DNA of 64,000 nt from the NCBI RefSeq assembly GCF_017753665.1, contig NZ_CP072524.1, positions 2,502,408-2,566,407 of the forward strand. The letters are read 5' to 3'. This document shows, piece after piece, positions 16,113 through 24,906 of the stretch (its first letter is position 1; every line of letters begins with the position of its first letter). Source of the DNA: Neisseria sicca. GTDB lineage: Bacteria > Pseudomonadota > Gammaproteobacteria > Burkholderiales > Neisseriaceae. The notes beneath the pieces are model-generated. The model was not told the origin of the DNA. It saw nothing but the letters and a program-made list of their open reading frames with translations, and made no database searches. Position numbers and translations under genes: made by a program.

Positions 16113-17694
16113 TGTGTTCTCTCGGTAAAATCAGTTCGAATCCGTTCATTTCGGGGTGGTAATGGAGTTGACCCATATTGGCGTGTGCCAGTTCGCGGGC
16201 AACGTACAATCCCAATCCCGTACCTTGTTTTTCAGTGGTGTAGAACGGCTCGAAGAGATGGTTGCGGACTTCGGGCGAAATGCCTTTGCCGTTATCGGCA
16301 ACGACGATGGAAATGTGCATCCTGCCGCTGGGGCGGATCAGGACGGTAATCGCGTTTTCGTCCTGACGGCTGTGCCTCCATGCGTTATTGCAGAGGTTCC
16401 ACATGATTTGTTGGATGTGCATCACATCAGCGAGGACGGTAAGGTTGTTGCCGTCCATGTTCATGCGCAGGCAGCCGATGGCTTCGGAATTGTTGAGTGT
16501 GAACTCTTGTTTGAAGTCGAGCCAGAATTTCATCAGGTTAATCGGCTCGCGGCTGATGTTGTCGCGTTTGTTGAGCAGGGAGATGTCTTCCAACATTTTG
16601 TCGATGCGCTGGATGTTGCTGTCGATGATACCGCAAAGCTTGGCTTTAACGGGATCGGGTTCGGCATCGTCATCACTTTCTTGCAGCAAATCGCTGGCAT
16701 GACGGATGGCGGACATCGGATTGCGGATTTCGTGGGCGAGGTTCGCGGTAAGCTGTCCGAGCGAGGTGAGCTTGGTAGACATAGCTTCTGCCGCGACTTC
16801 GCGCAGCGAGCGGACATACAACATGAGCAGTTCCGTCTGTTCCTGAATCAGCGGGACGGCGCGGACGTGCATGGCGTGTTGAAAGATGTGGATATCGGTT
16901 TCAAACGGTTTGTCGGGATGATATTGCCAGCGTGTAACCAATTCGCCGAACACGACTTCTTGCTGGTCAACCACCAAACCAGGGAAATAGGTTTTTGCCT
17001 GTTTGTTAAAAAGCCAGACGCGTTGGGTGCTGTCGATGACGATAACGGCTTCCTGCACGCGGTTGAGAACGAGGCGGTTCAACCCGCTGATACGGCGGTA
17101 GGCAAGCTGATGGCGGCTGGCGGATTCGGTTGCTTGTTCCAGATAGCGGGCGGCGAACGAAGTCAGCATGGCAACGAGGTAACACGCGCCGCTAAGCAGA
17201 ACCGTAGTAATCAGAGGCTGCGTATCCCAATCAAACGGATGCAGGCGGATGCTGCCGTCGAGCAGCAGATTGAAGAAAAACAGCATGGACGCGTAGCCTG
17301 CGTACAGCATAGGGTAATGCCCGTAGCTGAGGAGACAGGACGTCGCGACAAAAGGAAGGACAAGGATACCGAAACCCGAATCGACTCCGCCGGCGATATA
17401 CACCAGTATCATCATCATCGAAATATCGACGACTGCGCTGGCATTGGGCAAATCCAAAGTCTGCCATTGCCAGTCCGGACGGGCGACGGATAACAAGATG
17501 AGGAAGGAATACAGCGCTGCCCAACTGTAAAATTCGACAGGAGGGAATGACATACCGACATGGGTGCCATTGCTGTAAACGCCGAAAGCATGCATAACCA
17601 ACAGCGGCAGCACGATGGCTATGCGGGCGATATTGATTAAACCGGGTATCCGCTCGCTCAGGTTTCCCAGTTCCTGAAAGCCGGATTTACTCAT
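16105..17694 (-). CDS. pilS: Sensor histidine kinase PilS
   Basis: Membrane sensor partner of PilR. 529 residues. About six hydrophobic helices between residues 20 and 185 are followed by a PAS-like segment (about 205-300), a HisKA dimerisation helix with His321 in NLAHEIRNPMSA, and an ATPase domain with NNAWRHS, DNGKGI and TGLGLYVARELA. All boxes are intact. Cotranscribed with pilR. In Pseudomonas PilS senses the inner-membrane pilin pool; the same is likely but unproven here. Confidence 0.93.
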   Translation of the reverse strand: MSKSGFQELGNLSERIPGLINIARIAIVLPLLVMHAFGVYSNGTHVGMSFPPVEFYSWAALYSFLILLSVARPDWQWQTLDLPNASAVVDISMMMILVYIAGGVDSGFGILVLPFVATSCLLSYGHYPMLYAGYASMLFFFNLLLDGSIRLHPFDWDTQPLITTVLLSGACYLVAMLTSFAARYLEQATESASRHQLAYRRISGLNRLVLNRVQEAVIVIDSTQRVWLFNKQAKTYFPGLVVDQQEVVFGELVTRWQYHPDKPFETDIHIFQHAMHVRAVPLIQEQTELLMLYVRSLREVAAEAMSTKLTSLGQLTANLAHEIRNPMSAIRHASDLLQESDDDAEPDPVKAKLCGIIDSNIQRIDKMLEDISLLNKRDNISREPINLMKFWLDFKQEFTLNNSEAIGCLRMNMDGNNLTVLADVMHIQQIMWNLCNNAWRHSRQDENAITVLIRPSGRMHISIVVADNGKGISPEVRNHLFEPFYTTEKQGTGLGLYVARELAHANMGQLHYHPEMNGFELILPREHNE

Positions 17695-17858
17695 ATCCGC
17701 AACCCTTTTTGTTTATTTTTATCATTATTAGTACCTGTTTTTGAAATCGTTCTGCGATATTTCCGCAGACGGTCGTAAATATTTTTTTAATTTTGTCAGC
17801 ATAACATAAAACGACCGTGTTTTCTAGGTTTTCAATGTGTTACCGCGCCTTTTGTTGT

Positions 17859-20168
17859 TTATACGGAAGTCGCGGACAAGGTTTTCAGACGACCTGATAC
17901 GTCCAAAACCTTCCCTTTTTTGCCGCGCTTGCCGTCGATGTCGCAAATGCGCAATTTTTCCTGATGCGCCGCACCGCGCTTGCCGACGGTTTCGACGATA
18001 AATTCCGCAGACGTGGTCACGAGGACATGTTCCAAAGATGCGCCTTCGGTCAGCGACATCAACTGCAAACCGCGCCCTTTGGGCATGACTTTGAGTTCGC
18101 CAATGGAAAACGCCAAGAGGCGGTGGTCGCTGCTTGCCAGTACAATTTTGCAGTCGGGATTGATGAGCGAAGAAGCATAAACCGCAATCGGCAGCAGGAC
18201 GGTTTCGCCGCTGTCCACGGTCATCACCACTTTGCCCGCTTTCACGCGTCCGACCATATCGCCCAGTTTGGCGATGAAGCCGTAGCCGCCGCTGCCTGAG
18301 AGCAGGTAATGTCGTTCGGGCTGTCCGGTGAGCATGGCAACGGGTTTCGCGCCGTTTTGCAGCTCGATTAACGATGAAACCGGCACGCCGTCGCCGCGTC
18401 CGCCAGGGATTTCGGCGGCATCAAGCGTGTAGGTTCTGCCCAATGAATCGAGGATGACGACAGGTAAAACGGTGCGACCTTCAAGGGTTTGTTTGAGGCG
18501 GTCGCCTTCTTTGAACGCGGTTTGGCTCAAATCGAGATTGTGTCCGGCACGGCTGCGTATCCAGCCTTTTTCCGACAAAATCAGTGTGATGGGTTCGTCG
18601 GCGGTAGTCTGCGTCAACACGGCGCGTCCGGCCTCTTCCACCAGCGTGCGGCGCGCATCGCCGAACTGCTTCATGTCCGCCTGCATCTCTTTGATAATCA
18701 GCTTGCGTTTTTCGTTTTCGTCGCCCAAAAGGATATTTAGACGACCTTGTTCTTCGCGCAATTCGTTCAATTCTTTTTCGAGTTTGAAACCTTCCAAACG
18801 CGCCAACTGGCGCAGGCGGATTTCCAAAATGTCTTCGGCTTGGATTTCGGTCAGCCCGAACGCCGCCATCAAATCGGCTTTCGGGTCGTCTGATTCGCGG
18901 ATGACTTTAATCACTTCGTCGATGTGCAGAAAGACTTTCAGACGACCTTCAAGGATGTGCAGCCGTTTTTCCACTTGGTTCAAACGGAATTTCAGACGGC
19001 GTGTTACGGTAACGATGCGGAAATCCAACCATTCCTGCAAAATCGTTTTCAGGTTTTTCTGCGCGGGGCGGTTGTCCAGCCCCATCATCACCAAGTTCAT
19101 GGACACATTGCCTTCCAGCGAAGTCTGCGCCATCAGCGTGTTGATGAAGGTATCCGTATCGATGCGGCTGGATTTCGGTTCGAACACAAGGTGCACGGGA
19201 TGTTCGCCGTCGGACTCGTCGCGCACGCGGTCGATTAAATCCAGCATCAGCTTTTTGGTGTTGAGCTGGTCTTGGTTCAGCTGTTTTTTGCCTGCTTTCG
19301 GTTTCGGGTTGGTTTGTTCTTCGATTTCGGCAAGGATTTTGGCGGAATTGGCGTTTGGCGGCAGCTCAGTCACAATCACGCGCCACTGTCCGCGCGCCAA
19401 TTTCTCGATTTCATAACGCGCACGCACGCGCACGCTGCCCTTGCCGGTTTCGTAAATACGGCGCAATTCGTCCGCCGGCGTAATGATTTGACCGCCGCCG
19501 GCAAAGTCGGGCGCAGGAATATATTGCATCAGGTCGGCGGTTTCCAGTGTCGGTTTCTTCAACAACGCAATCGCCGCCTGCGTGACTTCATTCAAATTGT
19601 GCGACGGAATTTCGGTCGCCATGCCCACCGCGATGCCAGACGCACCGTTGAGCAGCACCATGGGCAGGCGGGCGGGCAGGTGTACAGGCTCGTCAAACGC
19701 GCCGTCGTAGTTCGGCACGAAATCCACCGTACCCTGATTGATTTCGGACAACAGCAATTCCGCAATCGGCGTCAGCCGCGCTTCGGTGTAACGCATCGCC
19801 GCCGCCCCGTCGCCGTCGCGTGAACCAAAGTTGCCGATGCCGTCGATTAAGGGGTAGCGCAAGGTAAAATCCTGCGCCATCCGTACCATCGCCTCATAGG
19901 CGGAACTGTCGCCGTGCGGGTGGTATTTACCCAAAATCTCGCCGACCACGCGCGCCGATTTCACCGGCTTCGCCCCCGCCATCAAACCCATATCGCGCAT
20001 GGCAAACAAAATGCGCCGCTGCACGGGCTTTTGGCCGTCTGAAACTTCAGGCAGCGCGCGGCCTTTGACCACGCTCATGGCGTATTCGAGATAGGCGCGT
20101 TCGGCGTATTGACCTAACAGCAGGTAGTCTTCACCGACAGGGGATGGGACGGAAACGTGTTCGTTCAT
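17859..20168 (-). CDS. parC: DNA topoisomerase IV subunit A
   Basis: Breakage-reunion subunit that decatenates chromosomes. 769 residues. The catalytic Tyr127 is in AAMRYTEARL. The quinolone-determining region has D87, S88, S89 and E92 (one higher than gonococcal numbering), all wild-type, so no ParC fluoroquinolone mutation is present at these positions. The C-terminal beta-pinwheel begins near residue 500. Uptake words inside the gene encode GRLK and similar peptides. Monocistronic. Confidence 0.97.
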   Translation of the reverse strand: MNEHVSVPSPVGEDYLLLGQYAERAYLEYAMSVVKGRALPEVSDGQKPVQRRILFAMRDMGLMAGAKPVKSARVVGEILGKYHPHGDSSAYEAMVRMAQDFTLRYPLIDGIGNFGSRDGDGAAAMRYTEARLTPIAELLLSEINQGTVDFVPNYDGAFDEPVHLPARLPMVLLNGASGIAVGMATEIPSHNLNEVTQAAIALLKKPTLETADLMQYIPAPDFAGGGQIITPADELRRIYETGKGSVRVRARYEIEKLARGQWRVIVTELPPNANSAKILAEIEEQTNPKPKAGKKQLNQDQLNTKKLMLDLIDRVRDESDGEHPVHLVFEPKSSRIDTDTFINTLMAQTSLEGNVSMNLVMMGLDNRPAQKNLKTILQEWLDFRIVTVTRRLKFRLNQVEKRLHILEGRLKVFLHIDEVIKVIRESDDPKADLMAAFGLTEIQAEDILEIRLRQLARLEGFKLEKELNELREEQGRLNILLGDENEKRKLIIKEMQADMKQFGDARRTLVEEAGRAVLTQTTADEPITLILSEKGWIRSRAGHNLDLSQTAFKEGDRLKQTLEGRTVLPVVILDSLGRTYTLDAAEIPGGRGDGVPVSSLIELQNGAKPVAMLTGQPERHYLLSGSGGYGFIAKLGDMVGRVKAGKVVMTVDSGETVLLPIAVYASSLINPDCKIVLASSDHRLLAFSIGELKVMPKGRGLQLMSLTEGASLEHVLVTTSAEFIVETVGKRGAAHQEKLRICDIDGKRGKKGKVLDVSGRLKTLSATSV

Positions 20169-20290
20169 AAGGAAGCTGGAATGAAAGGTAAAGGGCGATA
20201 TTGTAAAATAAAAATGGGGTTTCTGTTAGAGAAGGACAGTTCGTACTAAGTTTTGATTGGATATCGGCGGGAAGTTTGTAGAATTTTAGA

Positions 20291-20330
20291 CATTAAGGGT
20301 CGTCTGAAAATTTTCAGACGACCCTTAATG
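20291..20330. terminator. Perfect 40-bp palindrome of uptake sequences
   Basis: CATTAAGGGTCGTCTGAAAA joined directly to its exact complement, with no loop bases. The extra flanking CATTAAGG is also palindromic. Lies upstream of parC and downstream of the small secreted gene, so it could terminate the latter. The gap 20169-20524 holds only this and the next pair. Confidence 0.6.
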
Positions 20331-20426
20331 TACAGTAGTGGTCAGTATTTCAGTACGGGTCAAACCGGTTTGTTAGCCTCATGCCCGTACGTTTGATATA
20401 AATGCCTTGTTTGCTCGGAGAAAGTA

Positions 20427-20457
20427 TTTTCAGACGACATAGAAGGTCGTCTGAAAA
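20427..20457. terminator. Outward-order uptake-sequence pair
   Basis: TTTTCAGACGAC-ATAGAAG-GTCGTCTGAAAA: the complement word comes first, reversing the usual order. It lies 68 bases past the stop of the small secreted gene on the minus strand and may be its terminator. Confidence 0.45.
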
Positions 20458-20524
20458 GCTTTGGTTTGTTGTGAAAAGTAGGTTCGGTATTCTATAAACC
20501 TGCATAGTTTCGGAAATACAGCAG

Positions 20525-20803
20525 TTATTCGTACACAATGCCTGCAATTATCTCATGTTCGTTTAGTCCACCGTATTGTTGTTCCCAATCGTGTGAGGCT
20601 TCGAGTGTATCGCATTCTTGGGCAACGGATAATTGGATACCGTCCATTTTGTCGGAGACCATTCCGCTAAGGCGGTCGCACATCTCGGCAGAGAGATTTT
20701 GTTCGGAAGATTGATGGGCTTCTGAATAACTGAAAGGAAATGCCAAAAATCCTAAAACGAAGGCAGCGACGGCGAGCCATGCATTTTTACGGTAACGGTT
20801 CAT
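20525..20803 (-). CDS. Small secreted protein, divergent from the S24 repressor
   Basis: 92 residues from the ATG at 20803, chosen because GGAGG sits 5 bases before it; the in-frame TTG further up would put that site inside the gene. A signal peptide (MNRYRKNAWLAVAAFVLGFLAFPFSYSEA) is followed by a short acidic mature protein with two cysteines (EMCDRL, AQECDTL) that could form a disulfide. No family recognised. Reads away from the LexA-like repressor and shares with it a 17-bp motif in the intergenic region. Confidence 0.75.
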   Translation of the reverse strand: MNRYRKNAWLAVAAFVLGFLAFPFSYSEAHQSSEQNLSAEMCDRLSGMVSDKMDGIQLSVAQECDTLEASHDWEQQYGGLNEHEIIAGIVYE

Positions 20804-20824
20804 TATATCCTCCAATCAAATGAA

Positions 20825-20841
20825 ACTAAGATTTTTCTTAC
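20825..20841. promoter_or_regulatory. Candidate operator, copy 1
   Basis: ACTAAGATTTTTCTTAC lies 22 bases upstream of the small secreted gene. One-mismatch duplicate of 21005-21021. Confidence 0.4.
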
Positions 20842-21004
20842 TTGCTTGTGTCAAACAGCCTTTGCTTCATGAAAATCTGATTACAATCATCGTAATATAT
20901 GCCATGTTTTACCTGATTATGGCTGAGGAAGGCCTGGTTTGTTTGAAGCGTTAGAAGAATCATACTAAGCAAAAACAAAAAATGCAATACTTTTTCTTAA
21001 TTCA

Positions 21005-21021
21005 ACTAATATTTTTCTTAC
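21005..21021. promoter_or_regulatory. Candidate operator, copy 2
   Basis: ACTAATATTTTTCTTAC overlaps the likely -35 region of the repressor gene (TTACAT at 21018, TAAAAT at 21041, 17-base spacer). Placement suggests autorepression. Confidence 0.4.
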
Positions 21022-21097
21022 ATTTTTAATAAAACTAAGGTAAAATAAACCCACAAGTGCTTCATTGTAGGAGGCGCATTTCAGCCTGAGGATCGAT

Positions 21098-21790
21098 ATG
21101 GATACATTTAAAGACAGATTGGTATTTTTGTGGAAAGACGAAGCGCGCCAAGCCAAAATTGCCGCAGACATTGATATGACCATTGCGGGATTTAGTAGGA
21201 TTTGGAACGAAGGCGGTTTGCCGAAATCGGAAACTCTAAAAAAAATCAAACAACTGAAAGGTTGCAGTATTGACTGGCTGTTGACTGGGGAGGGGAGTCC
21301 GTTCCCTAATGTGCAAGTTCCGTCTTCTACTGCAGTTGCTTATGATACATTGGGTAATCCGGTTGATATCGACGAGTTTGTCTTTGTTCCTCGTTATGAT
21401 ATCCAGGCTGCCGCCGGACATGGGCGGTTAGTAGGTGATGAAAAACCTGTTTTTACCATGGCATTCCGTCGGTATTGGGTAGAAAATTATGTTACCCGTG
21501 ATACTAAAAACCTTTCCGTTATTTCGGTCAAGGGGGATTCTATGGAAGGGGTTTTGAATGATGGGGATACTATTTTAATCAATCATGCTGAGACTGCGCC
21601 GAAGGATGGGCTGTACGTTTTGAGGCTTAATGAGAATTTGTTGGTAAAACGATTACAGCTGATGCCAGGCGGGGTGGTGAATGTGATTTCCGCCAATGAG
21701 GCTTATCCGACTTTTGAAATTGATTTGAATAATTTGACGGACGATGTTGCCATTATCGGGCGTGTCGAGTGGTTCGGGCGAAATATTTGA
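21098..21790 (+). CDS. LexA-like S24-family self-cleaving repressor
   Basis: 230 residues. N-terminal DNA-binding segment (about 1-65, atypical helix-turn-helix with AKIAADIDMTIAGFSRIWNEGGLP), then an S24 peptidase domain. The cleavage site is Ala106-Gly107 in DIQAAAGHG; the catalytic pair is Ser148 (VKGDSMEG) and Lys184 (LLVKRLQ). Neisseria lack a classical LexA SOS system; gonococci carry a LexA-like repressor of this kind reported to respond to oxidative stress, and this may be its relative, though a prophage-derived repressor is the alternative. No phage genes lie nearby. The AT-rich upstream region carries candidate operators shared with the divergent gene. Confidence 0.85.
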   Translation: MDTFKDRLVFLWKDEARQAKIAADIDMTIAGFSRIWNEGGLPKSETLKKIKQLKGCSIDWLLTGEGSPFPNVQVPSSTAVAYDTLGNPVDIDEFVFVPRYDIQAAAGHGRLVGDEKPVFTMAFRRYWVENYVTRDTKNLSVISVKGDSMEGVLNDGDTILINHAETAPKDGLYVLRLNENLLVKRLQLMPGGVVNVISANEAYPTFEIDLNNLTDDVAIIGRVEWFGRNI

Positions 21791-21998
21791 ATGGTGTAGT
21801 CCTTGTATTTTCAGACGACTTGTTAAGTAGTGGTTTATGGTTTTTATCTCTATTGATAAATATAGAAGTGGACTCCATCTTGCATGGAGAAGTCCGTGAA
21901 GCTGCAACTCTTGATGCCGGTCAATCTGAGGGCAGACTTGCTTTAGGTTAAGGTTTGCAGGACAATATCGAAAATATTCATATAAAAGGAAACACATC

Positions 21999-22337
21999 AT
22001 GTCAGACGAAAGTCCAATTATTTTCACTGATAGCTGCTGTACCAAGGTTGCCGATTTGATTGCAGAAGAAAACAATCCCGATTTGAAATTACGCGTGTTT
22101 GTTAATGGCGGAGGTTGTTCGGGATTCCAGTATGGTTTTACTTTTGATGAAATCAAAAATGATGACGATTTTGAAATTCAGAAAAACGGCCTGACTTTCT
22201 TGGTGGACCCGATGAGCTACCAATATTTGGTTGGTGCGGAAATTGATTACACTGAAAGTTTGCAAGGATCGCAATTTGTTATTCGTAATCCGAATGCGGA
22301 AACGACTTGCGGTTGTGGTTCATCCTTCTCAGTTTGA
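21999..22337 (+). CDS. erpA: Iron-sulfur cluster insertion protein ErpA
   Basis: A-type carrier that delivers Fe-S clusters to apoenzymes. 112 residues with the three invariant cysteines at 40 (NGGGCSGFQYGF), 104 and 106 (TTCGCGSSFSV). AAAAGGAAA precedes the ATG. Monocistronic with its own strong terminator. Confidence 0.96.
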   Translation: MSDESPIIFTDSCCTKVADLIAEENNPDLKLRVFVNGGGCSGFQYGFTFDEIKNDDDFEIQKNGLTFLVDPMSYQYLVGAEIDYTESLQGSQFVIRNPNAETTCGCGSSFSV

Positions 22338-22350
22338 ACCATATGTAGAT

Positions 22351-22389
22351 AAAAAAAGGCCGTTTGTTTATACAAACGGCCTTTCGTTT
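22351..22389 (+). terminator. erpA terminator
   Basis: AAAGGCCGTTTGT-TTA-TACAAACGGCCTTT preceded by an A-run and followed by CGTTTG; a strong hairpin not built from uptake words. Confidence 0.8.
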
Positions 22390-22679
22390 GTAATTGCTTT
22401 CCAATAAAAATCATCTGTCTTATAATCTATAATTCCCTTTGGGAATATTTACTCATGTACTATTATGTTGTCTGTTATTTGATTTGCATCTGGTTTTTTG
22501 CCGATAGGGTTGTTTATCTAAAGGGATAACTATCAGATATTTGAGTAATTTAATAAATTTCGGGAGTGGTGTCTAAGTCAGATGATAAGTTGACGGATCG
22601 CTGCCGTGTATTATGGTATAGGAAAATCAAGCCGGTTTCCGTGAATGGGATTAAAAGTTCGGTTTGTTCTAGGATAACA
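22390..22679. other. Intergenic gap erpA to zinc-ribbon gene
   Basis: 290 bases, moderately AT-rich. I see no gene, repeat or convincing promoter here; the zinc-ribbon gene's promoter must lie within it. Confidence 0.5.
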
Positions 22680-23348
22680 ATGAAAAACTCTGACAAACTT
22701 TACGATGTCTATGTTTCTTATCCGCCAGATGTCGATCATGAGCGTATCAATGCATGCCTATATGATAACTTGCCGGAAAAAGAAGCAGAAGATTTGGTTC
22801 AGGCACTTTCTGAACGTCCGCAAGCGATTATTGCCGAGAATTGTACACAGGACGAGCGCGAGAATGCGCAGCAGTATTTCAACTACTTGGGGCTTGATGT
22901 TATTGTGCGTCAATCCATGGAGTTGCAGGTAAGCGAGACTGAAGGTGACAATGAGGAGACCTCTTTAAAGCAATGTCCCGTTTGTATGACGATTACTGAG
23001 GATGTGGCAGCGGATGAATGTGCCGTCTGCCATTTCCATTTTGCCAGTGCAACCGAACAAATTATCCAACGCAAACGCATAGAATGGCAGGAAAAGGTTG
23101 CGTTCGAACATAAAAAACAAGCTGAAATCGCTCATAAATTGCAACTTGAAAAAGAGCGGGAAGAGAAGTTGATGCGGAAAGAGATCCGTGCCGAACTTGA
23201 AAGCAAATTGCGGCAGGAGTTGGGACAGGATCCTAGACTGGAGGCCCTTACTTCCAAGCGCAACATGATTGTTCTAGTTTCTGTTTTGGGTGTGTTGGCT
23301 ATATTCGGCTTGGTAGCGGCAGGATATTTGGCAGCTAAATACCTTTGA
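22680..23348 (+). CDS. Zinc-ribbon membrane protein of unknown function
   Basis: 222 residues from the ATG at 22680, preferred over a longer frame because the extension is not protein-like. Layout: an N-terminal globular part (1-85), an acidic linker, a four-cysteine zinc ribbon (CPVC...CAVCHFHF, about 97-120), a long charged coiled coil (about 125-190, rich in K/E and with EKEREEKLMRKEIRAELESKL) and one C-terminal membrane helix (about 198-220). This is a tail-anchored, cytosol-facing topology. No named family recognised. Alone between erpA and the amidotransferase. Confidence 0.75.
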   Translation: MKNSDKLYDVYVSYPPDVDHERINACLYDNLPEKEAEDLVQALSERPQAIIAENCTQDERENAQQYFNYLGLDVIVRQSMELQVSETEGDNEETSLKQCPVCMTITEDVAADECAVCHFHFASATEQIIQRKRIEWQEKVAFEHKKQAEIAHKLQLEKEREEKLMRKEIRAELESKLRQELGQDPRLEALTSKRNMIVLVSVLGVLAIFGLVAAGYLAAKYL

Positions 23349-23377
23349 TGAATGCTTTAAATTTGAATATATCGTAG

Positions 23378-23408
23378 ACCGGATTTCATTTTGAAATCCG
23401 GTTTTTAT
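23378..23408 (+). terminator. Terminator after zinc-ribbon gene
   Basis: ACCGGATTTCA-TTT-TGAAATCCGGTTTTTA, a compact stem followed by T-run. Confidence 0.8.
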
Positions 23409-23539
23409 TATTGTGATGTCCTGCTATGAAGAGTTGTATTGATTTTGTGGGGATACTGTATCGTGTCTATTGAAACGGATTGTCCAATGTACCATAATCC
23501 GACTGTTCTATTCCTATTAAAACAATAAAGGTCAAAATT

Positions 23540-24382
23540 ATGTGCCAACTGCTCGGCATGAACTGTAATACCCCAACGGACATTATGTTTTCCTTCGAGG
23601 GTTTCCGCCGCCGCGGCGGCATTACCGACCATCACGCCGATGGATTCGGTATCGGTTTCTTTGAAGGGAAAGGTGTACGATTGTTTCACGATGATAAGCC
23701 CAGCGCAAATTCTCCGGTTGCCGACTTGGTTCGCGCCTATCAAATTAAATCTGAAAACGTCATCGCCCACATCCGTAAAGCCTCGCAAGGGCAGACTTCT
23801 TTGGCCAATACCCATCCTTTTATGCGCGAAATGTGGGGCGAATATTGGCTCTTTGCGCATAACGGGCATTTGATTGATTTTTATCCGGAACAAGGCGAGT
23901 ATTACCATGCTGTCGGTACGACCGACTCCGAACGTGCATTTTGTTATATCCTCAACCGGCTTCGCAGCCGTTTTGCTGAGAAACCTGATTCCGATACTTT
24001 GTTTGATGCCGTTGCTGCGCTAACTCACGAAATTCGCCGCTTTGGATTGTTCAATTTTGTGATGTCCAACGGCGACTGCCTGTTTGCACATGCCAGCACG
24101 CTGCTGCACTATATCGTGCGCAAAGCTCCTTTCGGCAAGGCACGGCTTTTGGATGATGACGTGATGGTCGATTTTTCCGCAGTTACCACCCCGAATGACA
24201 AAGTCTCCGTTATTGCCACACTGCCCTTGACCCGAGACGAAACTTGGTCGCAATTAGCTGTTGATGAATTAGTCATGTTCCGAGACGGCGATATTGTCCG
24301 CAGCGACCGCCCTGAAAGCCCTGTTTACATGAGCGCGGAAGAGGGGTTGGCAATTGCCCGCGCAGTCGGCGTGTCCGTATAA
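23540..24382 (+). CDS. Class II glutamine amidotransferase (YafJ-like)
   Basis: 280 residues. The catalytic nucleophile is Cys2, exposed after Met removal (MCQLLGMNC); HHADGFGIGFFEG, AHIRKASQG and LFAHNGHL are the glutaminase-fold signatures. It lacks an attached synthetase domain, so it is a stand-alone NTN-hydrolase of the YafJ type, which may act on gamma-glutamyl substrates; the physiological substrate is unknown. Ends in an uptake-sequence terminator. Confidence 0.88.
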   Translation: MCQLLGMNCNTPTDIMFSFEGFRRRGGITDHHADGFGIGFFEGKGVRLFHDDKPSANSPVADLVRAYQIKSENVIAHIRKASQGQTSLANTHPFMREMWGEYWLFAHNGHLIDFYPEQGEYYHAVGTTDSERAFCYILNRLRSRFAEKPDSDTLFDAVAALTHEIRRFGLFNFVMSNGDCLFAHASTLLHYIVRKAPFGKARLLDDDVMVDFSAVTTPNDKVSVIATLPLTRDETWSQLAVDELVMFRDGDIVRSDRPESPVYMSAEEGLAIARAVGVSV

Positions 24383-24385
24383 ATA

Positions 24386-24424
24386 TGAAAGGTCGTCTGA
24401 AAAATGTTCAGACGACCTTTTTCA
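24386..24424. terminator. Uptake-sequence terminator
   Basis: GAAAGGTCGTCTGAAAA-AT-GTTCAGACGACCTTTTTC; strong stem between convergent genes, serving both. Confidence 0.75.
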
Positions 24425-24435
24425 TGCTGGTCGTA

Positions 24436-24777
24436 TCAATAATTGGTCGAGCAGAACTGCTCACGCTTGTCCGCATCGGCGGCATAACACGTCAAGCCCA
24501 TGCCTGCCGCGTTGCTGTTGTTCGCCTTCGCTCCCGGTTTTTTGTTCACCAAAACTTTGCCGTTTTTCCCGATTTCCACGGTTACGCCTTTACCGTTTTT
24601 CAGCTTCCATTTCAACACCTGCGCATCGGCATTCTGACACTTGTTGACCGAACAGCCGCCTTCAGTCGCCACATTGCCGTTTTTATAAATCACACACTGC
24701 TGCTGGCTGTCGGCGCAAGCCGCATAGGCAGCAACGGAAAAACAGGAAATCAGTGCGGCAAACAAAACAGGTTTCAT
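24436..24777 (-). CDS. Cysteine-rich secreted protein, unknown function
   Basis: 113 residues from the ATG at 24777, placed 7 bases after AAGGAG. Signal peptide MKPVLFAALISCFSVAAYA, cut before ACADSQQQC. The mature protein has six cysteines, enough for three disulfides, and a central lysine/glycine segment with LKWKLKNGKGVTVEIGKNGKVLV. No family recognised. Periplasmic or secreted by inference. An upstream in-frame extension to 24852 is not credible. Confidence 0.75.
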   Translation of the reverse strand: MKPVLFAALISCFSVAAYAACADSQQQCVIYKNGNVATEGGCSVNKCQNADAQVLKWKLKNGKGVTVEIGKNGKVLVNKKPGAKANNSNAAGMGLTCYAADADKREQFCSTNY

Positions 24778-24906
24778 AGTTTGGACTCCTTGGGTGGTGA
24801 TGATGGGTTTGCAATATCTCAAACTATACGCTTGTTCGTATCGATAAGCCATCGGGCGTCAGGTAAGCAATATATTGATTCGATATTGGGTAAGTTTCAA
24901 ATGTTA

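Noticed and set aside
21098..21790. Prophage around the S24 repressor
   Set aside because: No other phage gene is nearby; flanks are housekeeping.
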